From Candidatus Poribacteria bacterium (lineage in GTDB: Bacteria; Poribacteria; WGA-4E; WGA-3G): 64,000 nucleotides of DNA. This document shows positions 44,861-53,583 of this stretch, one piece after another (positions within the stretch are counted from its first letter, which is position 1; each line of letters starts with the position of its first letter). Location of the stretch: assembly GCA_022821965.1 (NCBI GenBank), contig JAJECN010000022.1, positions 186,001 through 250,000 on the forward strand, given 5' to 3'. A model generated the notes under the pieces. The model was not told where the DNA came from, searched no databases, and was given only the letters and a program-made list of their open reading frames with translations. A program made the position numbers and the translations under genes.

Positions 44861-46063
44861 TTACGATTCGGCTTTCCTGTTAACAACAAGGGGTAACTTT
44901 CTATCGCGATCGCGCCAAGTGCGCAGTTTCCCTTCGCCCATCACACGGATGCTTAGCGCAATACCGAACGCACCGATAACGATATTCGGAAGCCACATAG
45001 CAAGAGCAGGAGACAGCATACCATTCAAACCTGTGCTTTGACCGACCTGAAGCAGCAAATAGTAAACCAAAATCACAACTAAACCGATTCCAAATCCAAT
45101 CATTTTTCCACTCTGTTTCACCATCAATCCGAGAGGGATCCCCATTAATCCAAATGCCAGACATGCGAAGGGAATAGAGAATTTTTTATGATACTCAACC
45201 TGTGCAAAACGGAGTTTCTTACGGGTAAACTCGGGATTTTTGCTCGTTTGTAGCGCACCTTCTAACGTATCAACGAATGCCCCAAGTTGAGCAATACGCA
45301 TTGAGCGTGGTGTTTGGTTATGAAATGTGCCGCGTTCGAGATCTTCAGTCAACTGAAGCGCGAGGTTCTGCTGCTGAAATTTTGTTACGCGATATCCGTC
45401 TGAATTATCGGTTGCGGGTTCGTAAGTGCGTCCATCATAAAGCGTAAGCATTGCTCTACCATTTTCAAAACCGAGAGTGGCTTCTTGTGCATGGCTGAAG
45501 CGAGGACGTCCGTTCCAGATACCATCCCATATTTTGACATTCTGCATGCGTCCACTTTTTCGATCTGTGGATTCGTACATCCAAAGCTTGCCTTCTGTTT
45601 CCAACTCTTTCATGACAGTGGCTTCTTCTAAAACGAAGGCTGGATTGTGCCTTTGGATATCGCGTTTAAGTGCAGCGTAAGCAAGGTTCGCCCGTGGTAG
45701 AGCATAGTCCATCAATCCCAGATCAACGATACTCAATACCGCTACAACGACTAAAAAGGGTATCATGAGATGATGGAAAGCGACACCGTGCGCTTTCATG
45801 GCGATGATTTCATTATTGGTAGACAATCTTCCAAGTGCGAGCAAAATAGCGACCAAAGCTGCCATTGGAAGAGAGAGTACAACCGTCGCTGGCATCACAT
45901 AGATGAGCAATTCAACGAGGTAAAGTGGGCTTATCCCCTTCTTCACAAAAAGATTCGTCAATCGGAAAAGGTCATCAAAGATGAGGATAAAGGTAAAACA
46001 GATCAGTGCTATTATGAAAGGTGGAAAAAATTCTTTAAGTATATACCTTGCTAATATTCTCAT
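44861..46063 (-). CDS. lptF: LPS export permease LptF-like
   Basis: 400 residues starting at ATG 46063 (MRILARYILKEFFPPF); the longer frame begins in the repeat at 46079. Membrane helices occupy residues 12-120 and the last 120. The middle is a beta jelly roll (RKSGRMQNVKIWDG, GFENGRAMLTLYDG). The F/G pair is the inner-membrane channel of the LPS transport machine. Which is F and which G is by order only. The start lacks a clear ribosome site (CCAGAAAT). Confidence 0.83.
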   Translation of the reverse strand: MRILARYILKEFFPPFIIALICFTFILIFDDLFRLTNLFVKKGISPLYLVELLIYVMPATVVLSLPMAALVAILLALGRLSTNNEIIAMKAHGVAFHHLMIPFLVVVAVLSIVDLGLMDYALPRANLAYAALKRDIQRHNPAFVLEEATVMKELETEGKLWMYESTDRKSGRMQNVKIWDGIWNGRPRFSHAQEATLGFENGRAMLTLYDGRTYEPATDNSDGYRVTKFQQQNLALQLTEDLERGTFHNQTPRSMRIAQLGAFVDTLEGALQTSKNPEFTRKKLRFAQVEYHKKFSIPFACLAFGLMGIPLGLMVKQSGKMIGFGIGLVVILVYYLLLQVGQSTGLNGMLSPALAMWLPNIVIGAFGIALSIRVMGEGKLRTWRDRDRKLPLVVNRKAES

Positions 46064-46078
46064 ATTTCTGGTGCAGCC

Positions 46079-46171
46079 GTAAGGGCGAGGATACTCGGGG
46101 AAATCCGCAGAAACACCCAAGCAAATATCCCCCGCAAAAACTCCCTCGCCAGCGATGTTGAGGTGTTTTCG
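46079..46171. repeat. GCGAGG-family dispersed repeat, copy 3
   Basis: AAGGGCGAGGAT, then GAAATCCGCAGAAACACCC, AAGCAAATA, CCCTCGCCAGCGATG. About 70 bases match the copy at 42152. It lies directly upstream of lptF, so it may carry part of that gene's leader. Confidence 0.7.
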
Positions 46172-46246
46172 GGTTTACTATAGTATAAGCCGATATTGCT
46201 CTCTTATTCTATGAGTTGACTTTTATCGGAAAAATCTTCATTTAAT

Positions 46247-46275
46247 TTGAAATTTCGTTACAGAGATGTTATTAT
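46247..46275 (+). promoter_or_regulatory. sigma70-type promoter of the leaderless 46282 gene
   Basis: TTGAAA (46247-46252), 17 bases, TATTAT (46270-46275). The expected start of transcription, seven bases downstream, falls on the ATG at 46282. Confidence 0.6.
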
Positions 46276-46281
46276 ATCTAT

Positions 46282-46752
46282 ATGGAACTTACGCTGGAAT
46301 CCATTCAACTCACAACCGATGATCTGACTGATGTAGCAGCACGCCATGCTTCTGCCCAAGAACTTTATTCTCCAACGGCACCAAAGCCACCTATAGCACA
46401 ATTGGGTTGGCGCGACAGATGGTGGTTGAATAACACAGCAGCGCAGCAGGTTGCCATTAACTACTGGTTCTTCGAGTCACACGATGAGGCATGCACGGCG
46501 GCTGATGAAGGCAGATTTCGGCTTTCAGCACAGACCGTGATGAAATTAGGTGGACGCGATTCTATCTATCAACCCCCGCCGAACAACAAACACGGACTGG
46601 GTAAAGTTGTGTGGCAGGCTGGAGCGAATTTCCTGTTCGTCCACCAGACTGTCGTTGTGCTGGTCGCGGAAATCGGAGGGCGGGTTCCCGAGGAAACAAC
46701 CCTCCGTATTGCGAAAAAAATCTTCAATAAGATTCAAAATGCCGCGCCATGA
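46282..46752 (+). CDS. hypothetical protein, probably leaderless mRNA
   Basis: 156 residues, no signal peptide or membrane segment. It contains WRDRWWLNNTAAQQVAINYWFF, LGKVVWQAGANFLFVHQTVVVLVAEIGG and a C-terminal RIAKKIFNKIQ helix; I recognise no family. There is no ribosome site before ATG, and the promoter places the transcript start at the ATG, so translation is probably leaderless. It lies alone between the divergent lptF and the convergent aldolase gene. Coding is supported by the long open frame and its even codon use. Confidence 0.65.
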   Translation: MELTLESIQLTTDDLTDVAARHASAQELYSPTAPKPPIAQLGWRDRWWLNNTAAQQVAINYWFFESHDEACTAADEGRFRLSAQTVMKLGGRDSIYQPPPNNKHGLGKVVWQAGANFLFVHQTVVVLVAEIGGRVPEETTLRIAKKIFNKIQNAAP

Positions 46753-46785
46753 AAACGACGGTAACCCAGCGAATGTTCATACCAC

Positions 46786-47850
46786 CTAATAATCTTGGTA
46801 CCACGTTGCGGACTGCTTGGCAACCTGAACGTTTTCGGCACCACCGAACTGGCGATGTTCAAACCACGGCAACGCGTTCTCCGCTGCAGCGTTTGCGTTT
46901 TTGAAATTTGTCGTCGCCTCATTTTCAAGGAACTGCGTGACCGCACCCGTATCCGGATAGTATTGAACAGCATCTTTCCAGATCGCTCTTCCGCAGAGGA
47001 AACCGCTTGCCCCAGCCCCAGCTGCGAGGTTAACGTTTTCGATGAACTCCTCAATATCCACGCCAGCACTCAAAATGACCCACGGTAGCGTTGAGGTTTC
47101 GTCCAACTTCTGACAGACTTCCTTTACTTCGGCGAGTTCGTACGCCGCATCTCCCGCATAAAAACCAGCATCTCGATAATCTGCTGTGTATTTCAGATCG
47201 GCAGGAAATTCTAATTTCAGGATGTCAACCTTGTAACTTGGATCTGTGAATTCAACGACGCTCCTAATCACAAGGTCAGGTTTCTGTTTTGCGAAGGCGA
47301 CACTTTTCGTAGTGCCTTCAAGGGCGTAACTGACTAATTCCAACAGAAAGGGCAAATCCTGTTTTTCACACTCATCTCCGACGTGACGCACAAAGGCTTG
47401 TTGGTGCTTGAGGGTTTCCGAAGAGGCATCAGGATGGTAATAAGCAAGGAGTTTAATCGCATCTGCCCCGGCACGCTGTGCTTTAGAGATACTCCAGTTT
47501 GCGATCGGATTGGAGAGGCGTTCGTTTTCGGCAACCCCTTCACTGACATAACCCGATTCTTCATAAGCCAGCAGCAATGCGACATCCCGCGGTATATCGG
47601 TAATAGAGTAGGGGTGTCCGTAAATCGGATCTGTGAGAACAGCGGTGGCGTTCGGGGAAAGAACGCGGGTTATCAAAGTTTTGAGTGCTGCGACATCGTC
47701 GTAGTGGACATCACCTTTGTCCTTATCAAGTGCATCTGCAAGGGCTTGTACCATAGAACCGCGCTGGTCAATCGCCATCATTTTAAACCGACCATTCGTA
47801 TCGGCGAGTTTCATGATACCCCGCAATTTTCCAGAGGAAATATCGTTCAT
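46786..47850 (-). CDS. lacD: tagatose 1,6-diphosphate aldolase
   Basis: 354 residues of the class I LacD family. It carries FKMMAIDQRGSM near the start, VLTDPIYGHP, GADAIKLLAYYHPD with the Schiff-base lysine region, FLLELVSYALEG, DILKLEFPADLKYT and PWVILSAGVDIEEF. It splits tagatose 1,6-bisphosphate into glyceraldehyde 3-phosphate and dihydroxyacetone phosphate. AAAAGGAGAAG gives a good start. No other tagatose genes are nearby, so it may act on another sugar bisphosphate. Confidence 0.87.
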   Translation of the reverse strand: MNDISSGKLRGIMKLADTNGRFKMMAIDQRGSMVQALADALDKDKGDVHYDDVAALKTLITRVLSPNATAVLTDPIYGHPYSITDIPRDVALLLAYEESGYVSEGVAENERLSNPIANWSISKAQRAGADAIKLLAYYHPDASSETLKHQQAFVRHVGDECEKQDLPFLLELVSYALEGTTKSVAFAKQKPDLVIRSVVEFTDPSYKVDILKLEFPADLKYTADYRDAGFYAGDAAYELAEVKEVCQKLDETSTLPWVILSAGVDIEEFIENVNLAAGAGASGFLCGRAIWKDAVQYYPDTGAVTQFLENEATTNFKNANAAAENALPWFEHRQFGGAENVQVAKQSATWYQDY

Positions 47851-47872
47851 TAATTAACTTCTCCTTTTCAAT

Positions 47873-48010
47873 GGTTATCAGTTATCAGTTGTCAGTCGTC
47901 AGTTAAGAGGTTGATTTGTTATAATTTACTGCCCCTTGAAGTACACCAAGGTGATTGATTTGTTATAGGCAAACCTCTTAACCGATAACCGATGACCAAT
48001 AACTGACAAC
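47873..48010. repeat. heptamer inverted-repeat element, copy C
   Basis: The left arm reads GTTATCA, GTTATCA, GTTGTCA, GTCGTCA then GTTAAGAGG; the right arm (47974-48010) is the inverse, beginning CCTCTTAAC and ending TGACAAC. Inside is a direct repeat TTGATTTGTTATA at 47911-47923 and 47955-47967. It sits between the two co-directional genes ending at 48014 and starting at 47850 on the minus strand. Confidence 0.8.
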
Positions 48011-48013
48011 TAT

Positions 48014-49078
48014 TTAGTATTCACGTTCAACGAAAAAACGAATTAAAGAGAAAAATAGCTGCTTCGCCCGTCCATCAGGGAGATGGGCAAAATTGTTCTT
48101 AAAACGTCCAGCGGCTTCCTGTAAGAGTGCTTGAGACCGCTGTTGCGCGTAGGTAATTGATTTATATTTCTGCATGAGGTGGAGGACACTCTCGACTTCT
48201 GCCTCGGTTTTCTCATCACGCGGCCGCGCCATGATGTCAATTATATGTTGAGCCTCAGCAGCACTACAGGCATTGATAAGATGAATGAGAACAAGGGTCC
48301 GTTTGCCTTCACTAATGTCACCAGCAATCTCTTTTCCGTATCTACCGACATCGCCGATAAGGTTAAGGACATCGTCCTGAATTTGGAAAGCGACTCCGAT
48401 CTCTTTGCCGAGTTCTACGAGTCCATCTATTTCCGTCTCATTTGCCCCGCCGATGATTGCCCCAACCCTGCACGGCGTGATACAGGTATACCACGCAGTT
48501 TTCTGGATACACATCGTCAAGTAGTCATCTTCATCAAGATTCCAGCGGTTATCGTTCACCCAACTCAACTCAATATGTTGTCCCTCAACAACCTGGTTAC
48601 TGAGTTGTATGAATTCAGATAAAATGCGAAAGGCGAGTTGATGTCCGAGAATGTCAGTGTTCCGATGGAGCATCTCCCACATCTTACAGTGAAGGGCATC
48701 ACCAACATTGATCGCCATTGGGATACCGTGCTTTTGATGGAGACACGGTTCACCTCTGCGAAGTTCGGAACCATCTTCAATATCATCGTGGATTAGGAGC
48801 CAATTCTGGAGGAGTTCAAGTGAAGCGGCAGTGTTAACGGCGCGCTGGGTATCGCCACCGAACGCCTCACACATGAGCATGCAGAGGGCAGGACGCAACC
48901 CTTTCGCGGCGCGGCGAGGATAATCTAACATCATCTGGTACAACTGATGTACATCCGGGTGCTCGTGGTCGGTCGGTAAGAACTCGAAAATACAGGCATC
49001 AACTTTATTTTTTACGTCGCTGAGATATTCTGTGACAAGGTGCTTCGTGGGTGAGGGTTCTTGTTCAGTCTTCTGCAT
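48014..49078 (-). CDS. polyprenyl (trans-isoprenyl) diphosphate synthase
   Basis: 354 residues. First Asp-rich motif DDIED (98-102) in LIHDDIEDGSELRRGEP; second motif QDDVLN (234-239) followed by GRYGKEIAGDISEGKRT. These bind Mg-diphosphate in head-to-tail prenyl transfer. It makes a precursor for quinones or carrier lipids; the chain length cannot be told. N-terminal GLRPALCMLMCEAFGG is typical. Single gene with a good promoter. Confidence 0.93.
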   Translation of the reverse strand: MQKTEQEPSPTKHLVTEYLSDVKNKVDACIFEFLPTDHEHPDVHQLYQMMLDYPRRAAKGLRPALCMLMCEAFGGDTQRAVNTAASLELLQNWLLIHDDIEDGSELRRGEPCLHQKHGIPMAINVGDALHCKMWEMLHRNTDILGHQLAFRILSEFIQLSNQVVEGQHIELSWVNDNRWNLDEDDYLTMCIQKTAWYTCITPCRVGAIIGGANETEIDGLVELGKEIGVAFQIQDDVLNLIGDVGRYGKEIAGDISEGKRTLVLIHLINACSAAEAQHIIDIMARPRDEKTEAEVESVLHLMQKYKSITYAQQRSQALLQEAAGRFKNNFAHLPDGRAKQLFFSLIRFFVEREY

Positions 49079-49197
49079 CGCTTTCCTTACGTTTTACGCC
49101 GTTTTTTTGCTTCACTCAGCCCTGTCATAGTTTCATCGGATTCCTAAGCACGGACATCAGGCTTTATCAAGCGTTGACTTCCAAATTTCGCTTTAAA

Positions 49198-49226
49198 ATT
49201 ATACCATATAACGGGGTGAAAATCAA
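49198..49226 (-). promoter_or_regulatory. sigma70-type promoter of the prenyl synthase gene
   Basis: On the minus strand, TTGATT (49226-49221), 17 bases, TATAAT (49203-49198), about 120 bases before the start codon. Confidence 0.65.
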
Positions 49227-49296
49227 ATTTTTGTTGAATAGGATTCGATCCAATTACGCCTCGCAAGAAGTAAACGATTGAAAACCACAGTAGAAA

Positions 49297-49539
49297 TTAC
49301 GGACACGATTCATCCAAATCGAGTGCAACGAAACGGAATCCAAGGGGTTTTATCCGCTCCACTAAGGTTTCCCGCAATTGAAGGGCACGTTCAAATTGGG
49401 CATCCGAGACCTGTATGCGTAAAACTGGCGCGTGGTCAAAGAGTGAAACGTCTTCCAACTCGAATTCGTGTAGGATCTGCTCAACTTCCACCAATGCTGC
49501 AGGACTTTCAACTTGCCCCGTATTGGGATCTTTTTCCAT
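49297..49539 (-). CDS. stand-alone LarE C-terminal-like domain protein
   Basis: 80 residues starting at ATG 49539, one base after the upstream SDR stop codon, so coupled to it (GGAGG lies 17 bases upstream). It reads like the last domain of LarE sulfur transferases: EVEQILHEFELEDVSLFDHAP, LRIQVSDAQFERALQL and ERIKPLGFRFVALDLD match the LGF-YVTLDL type ending. The PP-loop ATPase part is missing. This is motif-based inference. It may be a remnant or a small regulatory or adaptor version. A longer frame to 49623 overlaps the SDR gene. Confidence 0.5.
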   Translation of the reverse strand: MEKDPNTGQVESPAALVEVEQILHEFELEDVSLFDHAPVLRIQVSDAQFERALQLRETLVERIKPLGFRFVALDLDESCP

Positions 49540-49540
49540 T

Positions 49541-50347
49541 TTAGGAACGTCGCCTCCAGTCGCTACCTGCCATGAACCCACCATCAACAAAGACCATTTG
49601 TCCGGTAACAAAGTCGGAAGCATTAGAGGCGAAAAAAATTGTCAAGCCTGCCAAGTCTTCAGGTTCACCCCATCGGTAGGCAGGGGTGCGATTGAGAATC
49701 CATTCGTTTCGGTTGTCCTCGCGGGCAGGGGCAGTCATCTCGGTTCGGATGAAGCCGGGGGCGATGCCGTTGACCTGAATGTTGTGTTCCGCCCATTCTA
49801 CAGCGAGCAGTTTTGTCAATTGGAGGAGTCCACCCTTCGCTGCTGTATAGGCGACACTCGTCGGTAGTCCGATCGCTGAGGTAAGCGACAACGTGTTGAT
49901 AACCTTACCGGATTTTTGCTGCTGCATTACATTCCCGCAGGCTTTCGCTAGAAAGAACGCACCTTTCAGATTAACATCCGTAACGAAGTCCCAGTCCGCT
50001 TCAGTAAATTCGAGGGCAGGATTGCGTATATTGACCCCAGCGTTGTTGACGAGTACATCAAGTCTACCGAAAGTTTCGACGGTCTGGGCAACGAGTGCGT
50101 CAATTTCGTCAAGGTTGCTGACGTCTGCCTGAATTGGGAGGACGTTTTTGCCAGTCTCACCGGCAATCTGTTCAGCGATGGGGGTTAGTGTCTCTATTTT
50201 CCTACCCACGACGACGAGTTCGGAACCTGCACCTGCAAGCCCTTCCGCCATCGCAAGCCCAATGCCACGACTCGCCCCGGTGACGAGGCTCACCTTGCCA
50301 TCCAACTGAAATTGCTGGACAGTGGCTGTAGCGGATTTTTGATTCAT
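49541..50347 (-). CDS. short-chain dehydrogenase/reductase
   Basis: 268 residues. SLVTGASRGIGLAMAEGL (TGxxxGIG, residues about 18-35), NNAGVNIRNPALE, the catalytic YTAAKGGLLQLTK and VFVDGGFMAG are canonical. It is closest in style to gluconate 5-dehydrogenase or 3-oxoacyl reductase-type SDRs. GGAGTGAAAT before ATG. It is in a minus-strand run with the VWA protein upstream and the LarE-like fragment downstream. Confidence 0.92.
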   Translation of the reverse strand: MNQKSATATVQQFQLDGKVSLVTGASRGIGLAMAEGLAGAGSELVVVGRKIETLTPIAEQIAGETGKNVLPIQADVSNLDEIDALVAQTVETFGRLDVLVNNAGVNIRNPALEFTEADWDFVTDVNLKGAFFLAKACGNVMQQQKSGKVINTLSLTSAIGLPTSVAYTAAKGGLLQLTKLLAVEWAEHNIQVNGIAPGFIRTEMTAPAREDNRNEWILNRTPAYRWGEPEDLAGLTIFFASNASDFVTGQMVFVDGGFMAGSDWRRRS

Positions 50348-50372
50348 ATTTCACTCCAATTTCGGACTGTCA

Positions 50373-51572
50373 TTAATCGGTGGGTCCGTCCTCTTCGGCA
50401 TATTGATATAATAAATCTGTATCAATCACCTTTATTTTCCCATTGTGCTCTTCCGCCAAAGAAACGAGCAACTTTGCAGCAGGAGAACGTTTCGGGTCAA
50501 CCTCAAGCGCAACAACATAGATAATAGCGTTGTTGACGTTCTTTTCTCGCACCGCATCAAGAATTACGTCCTTATTCACTTCAATAGGGTAGTTAGGACT
50601 TGCTGTAGGAAGTCCATCAGTTATCAAAACAATAATAGATGGATCCAATGCTAGCGAGACATCAAGCGCAGAGAGGATATTCGTGTTGTTATTTCCGTGA
50701 ATGCTTTCCGGTGTGAATCTGTCAAGATATTTCAAGGTACGTTCTATATTTGCGGCATTCGCTGGTAGCATTTTCTTACTCATTGCTCTTGCCTGCGCAG
50801 AAAATGTTACTACGTTTAGCCTATCGTGGCTACCAAGCATCAAAGTAGAATCTTTGAGAGAGTTGACTGCAAGAAACAGTTTTCTCAGTCCAGCAGCCTG
50901 CATACTTGCCGAAATATCCAGACAATAAACGACATCTTTGGGGCCCCCGAATTCATCAAGGAAATCAATGATGCCGAGGCGATCCGAGATCCCGCTACTT
51001 CCACCGCCACCGAGGAGTCCATCTCCACCGCCCTGTCCATCCCCACGGAACCTGCCCATTCCATCTCCGCGCGCCCGGACTCTACCGGTAACGAGGCCGC
51101 GTCCATCGGTGCGTCCCGGTTGCGCGATTAATCTACTGAGGTTCGAGGCTTCGGCTTCGCGTAATTTTGCATCCGTCATAACATCCGGAACGATCTCGCT
51201 CAAGGGTGCTTTGTTAACTTCCACATCTTCAAGGACGACCCTCGGACTGAATTTAACAACTTCATCGACTTTGTTCCGAGCGGTTTCAATCTTCTTATCC
51301 ATCGCATCTCTGGCGAGCTGCTGATTGGGATCATACATTTTTTTGGTGAGGGGTGGTTTCGGCTTCGGTTTCCGCTTTCTGGGAGCCTCTGCGTCGTTAA
51401 TCAAGTCAACAGCAAGTGCGTCTGCCTGTTCTTGACTGAGCTGATTTATCGGGAGAAAAAGGTAAGTAATAACAAAAATCATGTGTAAGATAAGGGATAA
51501 TAAGATAACTGAACGCGTGCGGTTTCTACGTCGTTTTGCATCAACACTCCAATTCAGCAGATGATTTAACAT
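50373..51572 (-). CDS. von Willebrand factor A domain protein with N-terminal membrane anchor
   Basis: 399 residues. A positively charged start leads into one membrane helix (VILLSLILHMIFVITYLFL). A Pro/Lys-rich segment of TonB type (RKRKPKPKPPLTKK) and a Gly-rich linker (GDGQGGGDGLLGGGG) follow. The VWA domain carries the MIDAS motif VVYCLDISASM and IIVLITDGLP. It should sit in the periplasm and bind a partner via metal. The TonB-like stalk suggests a role in cell-envelope linkage. GGAGGGCTTTATC before ATG. Confidence 0.83.
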   Translation of the reverse strand: MLNHLLNWSVDAKRRRNRTRSVILLSLILHMIFVITYLFLPINQLSQEQADALAVDLINDAEAPRKRKPKPKPPLTKKMYDPNQQLARDAMDKKIETARNKVDEVVKFSPRVVLEDVEVNKAPLSEIVPDVMTDAKLREAEASNLSRLIAQPGRTDGRGLVTGRVRARGDGMGRFRGDGQGGGDGLLGGGGSSGISDRLGIIDFLDEFGGPKDVVYCLDISASMQAAGLRKLFLAVNSLKDSTLMLGSHDRLNVVTFSAQARAMSKKMLPANAANIERTLKYLDRFTPESIHGNNNTNILSALDVSLALDPSIIVLITDGLPTASPNYPIEVNKDVILDAVREKNVNNAIIYVVALEVDPKRSPAAKLLVSLAEEHNGKIKVIDTDLLYQYAEEDGPTD

Positions 51573-51661
51573 GATAAAGCCCTCCGAGTTTCGTGTCTCT
51601 TTTTAGCCGTATGTTTTGAAATTATAGATTTACAAGTAATAAGTTTTCAGATTTCGGGTGC

Positions 51662-52180
51662 CTACGTTTCTGATGCAGCTTGTTGATTTTCAAACGCCTG
51701 AATCCACGTTTTGCCTTCAGGTGTCAGTTCATAATAGGTATGGTTACGATGTTTGATCCATTTGCCTTTGACGATATTCTTACGATAGTGGATAATCCGC
51801 CCTTCAACCCGCTTCAAACCACCGAGGTTCCTCAATTTACGATGTCGTTGGTGCATCTCTTCCAACGGAATTCTTAAAGTTTCAGCAACAACAATAGAGT
51901 AGTCCATTCCCAACTCTTGATGGTGTTTCAGTATAAAGTAATCGGTTTCATCAAGCTCAGCAAATTCGGGTGGAAGTGCGTCTGAATCCGCTGGTGTCTC
52001 GGTTTTTTGAATCTCATCCCACGTTACATTCAGTAATCGTTCTGTTCGGAAACCCTGTACTGCGTTACATGTAGCATCATGGACAGTAATGGTGCCATCC
52101 TCTTTGAAATAACCTGTGATTGCATCGTCCTCTTGTGGCGCGCAACACTTTGCAATTTTATACGTTAACGCATCTACCAT
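51662..52180 (-). CDS. RelA/SpoT RIS-type zinc-finger plus winged-helix protein
   Basis: 172 residues. The N-terminal AKCCAPQEDDAITGYFKEDG followed by TITVHDATCNAV closely resembles the RIS (zinc-finger) domain of RelA/SpoT proteins (CC, then His, then Cys). The rest looks like a winged helix: DYFILKHHQELGMDYSIVVAE, a basic HRKLRNLGGLKRVEGR region and a beta wing (YYELTPEGKTW). There is no synthetase or hydrolase domain. So a stringent-response sensing module seems joined to a DNA-binding domain. It is co-directional with purD. A better match to another wHTH family cannot be excluded. Confidence 0.7.
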   Translation of the reverse strand: MVDALTYKIAKCCAPQEDDAITGYFKEDGTITVHDATCNAVQGFRTERLLNVTWDEIQKTETPADSDALPPEFAELDETDYFILKHHQELGMDYSIVVAETLRIPLEEMHQRHRKLRNLGGLKRVEGRIIHYRKNIVKGKWIKHRNHTYYELTPEGKTWIQAFENQQAASET

Positions 52181-52276
52181 CTCTTTGCACCATTACAACA
52201 CCATATATGAACCTAAGTTTCATTTTTTTATTCACAGAGCTCCACTATGCGGTACAACAGGAGTTATATCAGCGTC

Positions 52277-53554
52277 TCAATCCCGTTCCAATGCGCGGTA
52301 TCCGATGTCATTCCGAAAATGTGCATCGGCAAATTGAATGGCAGAAACACCTTGATACGCCCGTTGAATAGCATCGTGCAATCCGCCTGCGACAGCAGTC
52401 ACACCTAATACTCTACCACCATCTGTGACGATGTTTTCACTATCTTGTCCGGTTCCGGCATGAAAAACGTTCACCCCCTCAATCGCATCGGCATCTTCAA
52501 GCCCTGTAATAACGACTCCTGTTTGGTAGGGATCAGGATACCCACCGGAAGCCATAACGACACACGCTGCAGCTTCGTCATGCCATTGCACATCAGCGGC
52601 GTGCTGTTCAAGTGTTTCATCAATACATGCGATTAGTAAAGGGACTAAGTCACTCTTGAGGCGAGGAAAGAGAACTTGTGCCTCCGGGTCTCCAAAGCGA
52701 CAGTTGAATTCCACTACTTTCGGTCCGGCATCAGTAATCATCAAGCCAACATACAACACCCCTTTGAAGGGTCTTCCAATATCTGCCATGCCTTTGACAG
52801 TCGGATAAACGATGCGCTGCATCACATCGTCGTGCAGTTTAGGTGTGATAACAGGTGCTGGTGAGTATGCGCCCATGCCACCGGTGTTCTTACCGGTATC
52901 ACCATCGTGGGACATCTTGTGGTCTTGTGAACTGACAAACGGGAGACAGTAGGTTCCATCGGTAAGCACTGTGAAGGAGGCTTCCTCACCGATGAGTTCT
53001 TCCTCAATCACGACACTATCCCCTGCGTCCCCAAATGCTTTGTCCACCAGAATCATTTTGACGGCTTGCAACGCCTCTTTGAAGGTACGTCCGGGGATGA
53101 CCCCTTTTCCTGCAGCGAGTCCATCTGCTTTGACGAAAACCGGTGCGTTGTAATCTTCAATATAGGCCATCGCTTTTTCTATATCCGTAAATGTGCGATG
53201 TGCTGCTGTAGGTATTCCATTTTTCACCATCAGCTGCTTGGCGAAATCCTTGCTTGCTTCGAGGCGTGCTGCACGCTTATCCGGTCCAAACGCTTTAAGC
53301 CCACGTTCGCGGAACGTATCAACGATTCCTTCCGCCAATGGAGCCTCCGGTCCAACAACAGTCAGTGCAATATCTTCGGATACCGCCCATTCTGCCAATT
53401 CGATAAACCGAGCTGGCATTGGAATAGATTCCGCGATTTGAGCAATGCCCGGATTACCGGGGGCGCAATATATTTTTTCGACGAGTGGGCTTTGTGCAAG
53501 TTTCCAGACGAGGGCGTGTTCACGCCCGCCCTGCCCGATAACCAGAATTTTCAT
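52277..53554 (-). CDS. purD: phosphoribosylamine-glycine ligase
   Basis: 425 residues starting at ATG 53554; a TTG three bases earlier is not used. The purine enzyme GAR synthetase, with N-terminal MKILVIGQGGREHALVWKLAQS, the ATP-grasp segments VFVKADGLAAGKGVIPG, VVIEEELIGEEASFTVLTDG and VEFNCRFGDPEAQVLFPRL. Full length. It starts only about 30 bases after the isrB gene, with no good ribosome site (AAGATCTTG), so the insertion may have replaced its leader. No other pur genes are near. Confidence 0.93.
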   Translation of the reverse strand: MKILVIGQGGREHALVWKLAQSPLVEKIYCAPGNPGIAQIAESIPMPARFIELAEWAVSEDIALTVVGPEAPLAEGIVDTFRERGLKAFGPDKRAARLEASKDFAKQLMVKNGIPTAAHRTFTDIEKAMAYIEDYNAPVFVKADGLAAGKGVIPGRTFKEALQAVKMILVDKAFGDAGDSVVIEEELIGEEASFTVLTDGTYCLPFVSSQDHKMSHDGDTGKNTGGMGAYSPAPVITPKLHDDVMQRIVYPTVKGMADIGRPFKGVLYVGLMITDAGPKVVEFNCRFGDPEAQVLFPRLKSDLVPLLIACIDETLEQHAADVQWHDEAAACVVMASGGYPDPYQTGVVITGLEDADAIEGVNVFHAGTGQDSENIVTDGGRVLGVTAVAGGLHDAIQRAYQGVSAIQFADAHFRNDIGYRALERD

Positions 53555-53583
53555 CAAGATCTTAGGGATGGAAACCTTGCGCT

